This document shows, piece after piece, positions 53,385 through 57,757 of a DNA stretch of 57,757 bases. Within the stretch, counting starts at the first letter, position 1. Each line of letters opens with the position of its first letter. Under the pieces are notes generated by a model. That model ran no database searches, was not told the origin of the DNA, and saw only the letters and a program-made list of their open reading frames with translations. Both the position numbers and the translations under genes were made by a program. Source of the stretch: Cyanobium sp. C1_MAG_00004 (lineage in GTDB: Bacteria; Cyanobacteriota; Cyanobacteriia; PCC-6307; Cyanobiaceae); assembly GCA_027486935.1 (NCBI GenBank), contig JAIXOF010000116.1, positions 1 through 57,757 on the forward strand, read 5' to 3'.

Positions 53385-54758
53385 ATGGACCCGACCCCGA
53401 TGGACACCAACTACGACCTGATCGTGCTCGGTGCAGGGTCCGGCGGATTGGCGGCGGCCAAGCGCGCCGCCTCCTACGGCGCCAGGGTCGCCATCGTTGA
53501 GGGGGACCGGGTCGGCGGAACCTGCGTGATCCGCGGCTGCGTCCCCAAGAAGCTGCTGGTGTACGGGGCCTCGTACCGCCATGTGTTGGCTGATGCCGCC
53601 AGCTACGGCTGGCAGCTGGGCAGCGTCAGCCACGACCCCGGTGCCCTGCTGGCGCGGGTGCGCGCCGAAGTCGACCGCCTCAACGCCCTGCACCTCGGCT
53701 TTCTGGAGAAAGCGGGTGTGGATCTGATCAGGGGTTGGGGCCGCTTCAGCGGACCCAACGCCATCGCGGTCCAGGGCCCTGACAAGGCAGCGCGAACCCT
53801 GAGCGCCGAACGCATTCTGATCGCCGTGGGTGGCCGGCCCCATCGCCCCCAGATCCCCGGGGCTGAACTGGGGTGGGTCAGCGACGACATGTTCGAGCTC
53901 GACCGGCTGCCAGAACGCATGGTGGTGGTCGGCGCCGGTTTCATCGCCTGCGAATTCGCCTGCATCCTCTCGGCCTTGGGGGTTGAGGTCACCCTGCTGG
54001 TCAGGGGTGATCACCTGCTGCGGGGCTTTGACCGCGAAGCCGCCATGGCTGTGCAGCAGAGCATGGAAGCCAGCGGCATCAGCCTTCGCCTCGCCCACAG
54101 CCCAGCATCAATCGAAGGCCAACCCGGCGACCTCACCGTGGTGACCCAAAACGGTGAACGGCACCCCTGCGGTGGGGTGCTGCTGGCCACCGGGCGGCGT
54201 CCGTTTTTGGCAGGACTCGATCTTGAAGCAGCCGGCGTGGCAATCGAAGGCCACCGCATCCCGGTCAATGGCGACCAGCAGACCAATGTGGCCCACATCT
54301 ATGCCGTGGGTGATGTCACCGACCGCATCAACCTCACCCCGGTGGCGATCGATGAAGGCCGGGCCTTCGCTGACAGCGTCTATGGCGGCAGACCGCGTCA
54401 GGTCAACCACCAGTTGGTGGCCAGTGCGGTGTTCAGCCTGCCCGAACTCTCATCGGTCGGCCTGAGCGAAGAGGAGGCGATCGAGCGGTACGGCAACGAA
54501 GGCATCCGCATTCACCGGGCCCGCTTCAGACCCATGAGCCAGGCCCTGCCCCAACGGGATCCCAAGGTTCTGCTCAAGCTGATCGTGGCCACAGACACAG
54601 ACAGGGTTCTGGGCTGTCACATGGTGGGAGACCATGCAGCCGAAATCATTCAGATGGCAGCGATCGCCATCGGCATGGGCGCCACCAAGGCGGACTTTGA
54701 CCGCACCATGGCCCTGCACCCCACCGTGGCTGAAGAATTTGTGACGATGCCCAATTAA
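53385..54758 (+). CDS. gor: Glutathione reductase
   Basis: This 457-aa flavoprotein reduces glutathione disulfide with NADPH. It has the FAD motif GAGSGG (16-21), redox Cys47 and Cys52 in GGTCVIRGCVPKKL, the NADPH-binding VVVGAGFIACEFA and RGDHLLRGFD segment with an Arg that favours NADPH, and the C-terminal HPTVAEEFV motif. This is the plant/cyanobacterial GR type, not mercuric reductase, which would need the N-terminal HMA or extra C-terminal Cys pair. Starts at ATG 53385 or 53400. In this operon it would restore GSH consumed by persulfide chemistry. Confidence 0.92.
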   Translation: MDPTPMDTNYDLIVLGAGSGGLAAAKRAASYGARVAIVEGDRVGGTCVIRGCVPKKLLVYGASYRHVLADAASYGWQLGSVSHDPGALLARVRAEVDRLNALHLGFLEKAGVDLIRGWGRFSGPNAIAVQGPDKAARTLSAERILIAVGGRPHRPQIPGAELGWVSDDMFELDRLPERMVVVGAGFIACEFACILSALGVEVTLLVRGDHLLRGFDREAAMAVQQSMEASGISLRLAHSPASIEGQPGDLTVVTQNGERHPCGGVLLATGRRPFLAGLDLEAAGVAIEGHRIPVNGDQQTNVAHIYAVGDVTDRINLTPVAIDEGRAFADSVYGGRPRQVNHQLVASAVFSLPELSSVGLSEEEAIERYGNEGIRIHRARFRPMSQALPQRDPKVLLKLIVATDTDRVLGCHMVGDHAAEIIQMAAIAIGMGATKADFDRTMALHPTVAEEFVTMPN

Positions 54759-54776
54759 TTCTCCTGTCCCCAGCCT

Positions 54777-55508
54777 TCAGGCACCGGAATGGCTGAGCCA
54801 CTGCTGGGCCTGGTCCAGATGCTCGCCGTCAAACCAACGCGTCTGAGCTTTGGGGAAATGCCCCAGCAGCCGTAGGCCCCCCTGCTGCCAGCGACGGTCC
54901 GCGATGACCGCCACCTGGTTGGGCACCGTTGCGTACTGCCGGATCAGGGCCAGATGCTGGGTCACAGCCCCCAGGCCCTGCCAACCGTCGAACTGACGCA
55001 GATCGAGCAGCAACCGCACGGGCGGGTGATGGCTGAACACATGCGCAAGGTCATCGTCCATCCTGCGGTAGACCGCGGGATCGAGCCGACCGATCAGCGC
55101 CATGGTGACCTGGCCATCCTGCTGGTCAAGATGAATCGTGCCGAGGGATTCAGCCAACCAGCGCCGTGCCTGGTCGGTCCCTTCGGCGTGGAACAGCCGC
55201 AGCGGACAGGGCAAGAGCAAGGCCAGGGCGCGAAACGCCTGGTTGACCCAGACCAGATCCGACACGACGGCGATGCGCTCGAACCCGTCCCAATGACGCA
55301 GGCCCAGCCTGGTGTCGTCCCACAGGGCCTCGAGGGTGATCCCCTCAAAGTCTTCGGCAAACACCAGCAGGGCCTTGACCGCGCCGACCTGGTCGATGGC
55401 GTTGTCCAGTGCCGGTTCCAGGACCGTTTCGATGTCATGGCGATCGACCCCACCGCTCAGGCAGAAGCCGAGGGTTCCTTCCGGAAGATCTGAAATCTGC
55501 TCGATCAC
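54777..55508 (-). CDS. Tandem SpoIIAA-like (PF11964) protein
   Basis: This 243-aa protein contains two SpoIIAA-like/STAS-related domains (about residues 5-120 and 128-240), each with the family's strand-helix pattern and the LLV-x-F/DLRQF-type strand before a W-G-Q or W-D region. Single-domain family members are common. The duplication here is unusual. No phosphorylatable Ser of classical STAS antagonists is obvious at the same position in both halves. The start is GTG at 55508. It is convergent with gor, 18 bp apart. Confidence 0.75.
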   Translation of the reverse strand: MIEQISDLPEGTLGFCLSGGVDRHDIETVLEPALDNAIDQVGAVKALLVFAEDFEGITLEALWDDTRLGLRHWDGFERIAVVSDLVWVNQAFRALALLLPCPLRLFHAEGTDQARRWLAESLGTIHLDQQDGQVTMALIGRLDPAVYRRMDDDLAHVFSHHPPVRLLLDLRQFDGWQGLGAVTQHLALIRQYATVPNQVAVIADRRWQQGGLRLLGHFPKAQTRWFDGEHLDQAQQWLSHSGA

Positions 55509-55597
55509 GGCGTCGCCCCTGGACAGGATCCCGGGACCGTAGGGATCCAGTCAGGGATCAACGGGGCGTTGCAGCCAGGCCGCTGCAGATGGACGTC

Positions 55598-56188
55598 TCA
55601 GGCCTGTCGCAGCCCGTCGAGCCGGCCACTGGCGTGCCAGTGGATCAGCGCCTCGTAACCGCCGATGAACTCGCCATCAATGGTGATCTGTGGCACGGAC
55701 TGGCCCGCCGCAGGTTCGACCCGTTCAAACGGGATGGCGAGGCTGTCCAACAGGCGCAGGGCCCGGCGCGAAAAGGGGCATTGATCCGACGCCGCCACCA
55801 TCACCCGGGCCTGCAGAGGTTCGTCCTGCAGGGCATCGCCGGCATGGCGGGGGTCATCGACTGACTCGAGACAACCGATCAGCAGGTCAACCCCTTTGAG
55901 CACCAGGGTTCCTGGCTCCAGGTGGCCGCCCCAGACCTGACAGGCTGAATCGGAACAACTCAAATGGAGATGGACACCCTCAGCGGTGAGCGTGCCCTGC
56001 AGCGTGATGATCTCGAGCTCACCGCGCACCACGGTGGGCTCGGGCTGACCAGGACAGAGAAAGGCGGCCTGGGACAGGTTGCCAACAACGCCCAAGACGA
56101 AACCCTGGCCCCCATGGTGCTGGGCCAGTCGTTGCAAGCAGTCCAGCAGGTCACTGCCAGCGCTCAGGTGGTAGGGCAAGGCACGCAT
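55598..56188 (-). CDS. PPC (DUF296)-glutaredoxin fusion protein
   Basis: This 196-aa protein joins a PPC/DUF296 domain (residues ~1-110; LEIITLQGTLTAEG and a VWGGHL motif) to a glutaredoxin domain (about 128-196). The glutaredoxin active site is Cys137-Pro-Phe-Ser140, a monothiol-type CPxS, followed by SVPQITIDGEFIGGYEAL, the glutathione-binding and cis-Pro loop. Plant PPC domains are DNA-binding parts of AHL proteins. The bacterial ones are less understood. The fusion suggests a GSH/Fe-S-responsive regulator or oxidoreductase. The ATG at 56188 is chosen. It lies 25 bp from the upstream His-rich gene. Confidence 0.85.
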   Translation of the reverse strand: MRALPYHLSAGSDLLDCLQRLAQHHGGQGFVLGVVGNLSQAAFLCPGQPEPTVVRGELEIITLQGTLTAEGVHLHLSCSDSACQVWGGHLEPGTLVLKGVDLLIGCLESVDDPRHAGDALQDEPLQARVMVAASDQCPFSRRALRLLDSLAIPFERVEPAAGQSVPQITIDGEFIGGYEALIHWHASGRLDGLRQA

Positions 56189-56213
56189 GGGCGCCACCCT
56201 ACCGGCAGCGGGA

Positions 56214-56798
56214 TCAGCGACTGGCTTCTGAGTGGAGCAGCAGCAACCGCTCCACATCGTCGAGGGCGCTCTCGGCGACATCGTGGGCCAGCTGGAACTG
56301 GCCGTTGGCGTCGTCGAGCATGGCCTGGGCGACCCGATCCAACAGGGCCTCGCGCTGTTCGCGCAGCATCGCCAGCAGCTCCCGTTCGATCAGCTGCTGC
56401 AGGGCCTGACGCCGCAGGCTGGTGGACAGCCCAGCCTCTGAGAGGGTGCCTTGAACCAGTTCGTCGACGAACAGGCGCTGCACCTCGCGGCTGCGCAGAA
56501 AGCTCTCGACCGCATTGAGGGCGCCATCGACCAGGGTGCGCTCGGCCTCGGCCGACTCGCCGCCGAGCCTGAACTCCCAGTCCAGATGGCGGCGCTGCCA
56601 ACCCTGGGCCTGCATCTGCGGGGCCACGTTCTGGCAGAAGCTGTCGACCGAGATCTCGTAGACGCGCTCAGCGAGGCGTTCGCACCAACTGACGCCGTGG
56701 CTGCGCAGGCTCGACTGCAGGGCATCCCTGCTGACGGCATGTCCGCCGTGGTGGCTGTGGCAGACCCCGTCGGGACATTCAATGGCGGTCAGGGACAT
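56214..56798 (-). CDS. Conserved helical protein with His-rich N-terminus
   Basis: This 194-aa protein starts with an N-terminal Cys/His cluster (ECPDGVCHSHHGGH, residues ~7-20) that could bind Zn or another metal. The rest is predicted helical with the segments LHLDWEFRLGGES-like and many Leu/Glu/Arg heptads. The sequence has the feel of a conserved picocyanobacterial hypothetical. I do not recognise a domain. It lies between the ZIP transporter upstream (72 bp) and the PPC-glutaredoxin fusion downstream. Confidence 0.65.
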   Translation of the reverse strand: MSLTAIECPDGVCHSHHGGHAVSRDALQSSLRSHGVSWCERLAERVYEISVDSFCQNVAPQMQAQGWQRRHLDWEFRLGGESAEAERTLVDGALNAVESFLRSREVQRLFVDELVQGTLSEAGLSTSLRRQALQQLIERELLAMLREQREALLDRVAQAMLDDANGQFQLAHDVAESALDDVERLLLLHSEASR

Positions 56799-56870
56799 GG
56801 AGCCTGGGGAGTTCAACGACCCCCGGCCTAGCAACGGTGTGGACCAACCACCAACAGGAGACTGCCGGGC

Positions 56871-57626
56871 TCAGAGCTCGGCCACCGCCAGCAACCACAG
56901 CAGCAACAGCCCTGCGGCAAACCAGCCCAGGGTTTGGGCCGATTGGCTGGCCGTGGCCTGGGTCTTGATCTCTGGCACCAGATCCGAAGCGGCGATGTAG
57001 AGAAAATTGCCAGCGGCAAACAACACCAACGCCGGCAAGGGCAGGGATCCAGCCAACAACCAGGCCAGCAGTCCACCGATGGGGAAGCTGAGCCCAGCGA
57101 TGAAATTCCAGCGCAGGGCCTGGGCCGGTCGCCAACCGCTGTGCACCAGGACGCCATAGTCACCCAGCTCCTGCGGCAGCTCATGGGCGGCTGCCGCCAG
57201 CCAGGCAGCCACGCCGGCAGCTGGGTTGATCAGATAGGTGCTGGCAATCCCCAGGCCACCGACAAAGTTGTGCAGGGCATCGCCCAGCAGAACCAACAGA
57301 GCCACCGGTTGAACGGCACTGGCCTGCTGACGGTGACCGTGATGCCAGCGCAGCAGTTGCTCGAGGCCCAGAAACACCGTGAATCCGGCGGCCAGATAGC
57401 CACCGACCCGGTGCGGGGGCAAGGCCGCTATCCCTTGGGGCAGCATGTGAAACAGGGCCCCGCCCAGCAGTGAGCCGGCGGCAAGGGCAATCAGCGGCAG
57501 CAACAACTGCTGCTGCCGGCGGCTTGAGAGAAACACCGTCAAGCCGCCCACCAGGGTGAACAGCGTCATCAGCAGACCGCCGGCGGTGATGGTGAGCAGC
57601 GCCCTCAAGCCCGCCACCACAACCAC
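56871..57626 (-). CDS. ZIP family divalent metal transporter
   Basis: This ~251-aa membrane protein has eight hydrophobic segments and both metal-binding signatures of ZIP carriers: LGDALHNFVGG in helix 4 and AAAHELPQELGDYGV in helix 5, with a His-rich HHGHRQQ loop before helix 4. It would import Zn2+ or Fe2+. The start is uncertain. GTG at 57626 overlaps the upstream gene by 22 bp. GTG at 57617 or ATG at 57569 are alternatives. The downstream His-rich protein could be a metal partner. Confidence 0.9.
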   Translation of the reverse strand: MVVVAGLRALLTITAGGLLMTLFTLVGGLTVFLSSRRQQQLLLPLIALAAGSLLGGALFHMLPQGIAALPPHRVGGYLAAGFTVFLGLEQLLRWHHGHRQQASAVQPVALLVLLGDALHNFVGGLGIASTYLINPAAGVAAWLAAAAHELPQELGDYGVLVHSGWRPAQALRWNFIAGLSFPIGGLLAWLLAGSLPLPALVLFAAGNFLYIAASDLVPEIKTQATASQSAQTLGWFAAGLLLLWLLAVAEL

Positions 57627-57757
57627 GCCTCGCGGTTGATCAACACCCCGACACCGGTCAGCAACCCCATCAGGATCACCTGGTCAGTTCGCGAGTCAGG
57701 GATGCGGATGTCGGCGATCAGATGCATCACGTTGGTGATGCTGTAGATGACGCTGAA
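57605..57757 (-). CDS. C-terminal fragment of a membrane protein
   Basis: The last 50 codons of a gene that begins outside the window encode a polar stretch then a hydrophobic helix (VILMGLLTGVGVLI) and a Trp-rich end. I do not recognise the family. Its stop (57605-57607) overlaps the longest version of the ZIP gene by 22 bp, suggesting the two are co-transcribed. Confidence 0.6.
   Translation of the reverse strand, partial: FSVIYSITNVMHLIADIRIPDSRTDQVILMGLLTGVGVLINREAWLWWRA

Noticed and set aside
53385-54758. Mercuric reductase as the identity of the flavoprotein
   Set aside because: It lacks an N-terminal HMA domain and the C-terminal Cys pair, and matches glutathione reductase in the NADPH and C-terminal motifs.

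Overview
The window is chromosomal DNA from a GC-rich unicellular alpha-cyanobacterium, most likely a phycobilisome-bearing Synechococcus/Cyanobium-type picocyanobacterium. Supporting genes are chlP, pcyA, apcF, psb28, gun4, sipA, a ferredoxin-dependent sulfite reductase, the DevBCA exporter and several small proteins typical of this clade. A phycobilisome core gene argues against Prochlorococcus. No tRNA, rRNA, CRISPR array, transposase or phage gene was found. The assignment rests on recognised proteins and gene order, not on a search.

Layout. 1-30.8 kb is dense housekeeping DNA: typA and a DUF309 gene, a VanY-like carboxypeptidase, chlP, glyS, sir, a VanX-like dipeptidase, recG, a conserved 382-aa protein, tsf, rpsB, a family 2 glycosyltransferase, a tiny basic protein, devA-devC-devB-pcyA, an M16 peptidase pair, sipA, bioY-lspA, an FHA-containing class A penicillin-binding protein, a DUF697 GTPase, a PLP decarboxylase with a small membrane protein, tadA, an alanine/serine-glyoxylate-type aminotransferase and apcF. 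Neighbouring genes often overlap by 1-4 bp, and convergent genes overlap at their 3' ends.

30.9-47.0 kb carries glnA behind a near-consensus NtcA-activated promoter and ahead of a strong terminator. It continues with a methyltransferase, small conserved proteins, an RsbW-like kinase, gun4, mnmH, psb28 and two AI-2E-type permeases. A long minus-strand operon follows: rsmA-ispE-DUF3082-pdhB-secD-secF. Secreted and pentapeptide-repeat proteins complete this block.

47.0-57.8 kb looks more accessory. A Gap1-type GAPDH and a PilZ protein are followed by about 1.2 kb of low coding density. That stretch holds four 15-bp tandem repeats, a cluster of cyanobacterial-type DnaA boxes and a short SepF-like protein. 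Next is a compact sulfur/thiol island. A divergent ArsR-family regulator faces a persulfide dioxygenase-rhodanese fusion, a membrane rhodanese, a TSUP sulfite/sulfur-anion exporter, a DUF302 protein and glutathione reductase. On the opposite strand beyond it lie a tandem SpoIIAA-like protein, an unusual PPC(DUF296)-glutaredoxin fusion, a protein with a His-rich N-terminus and a ZIP metal transporter.

The most interesting candidate system is the island at 49.8-54.8 kb. Its genes fit a route in which glutathione persulfide is oxidised to sulfite, sulfane sulfur is shuttled by rhodaneses, sulfite or thiosulfate is exported and glutathione is re-reduced. A palindrome sits exactly between the predicted -35 and -10 of the operon and is a plausible operator for the ArsR protein.
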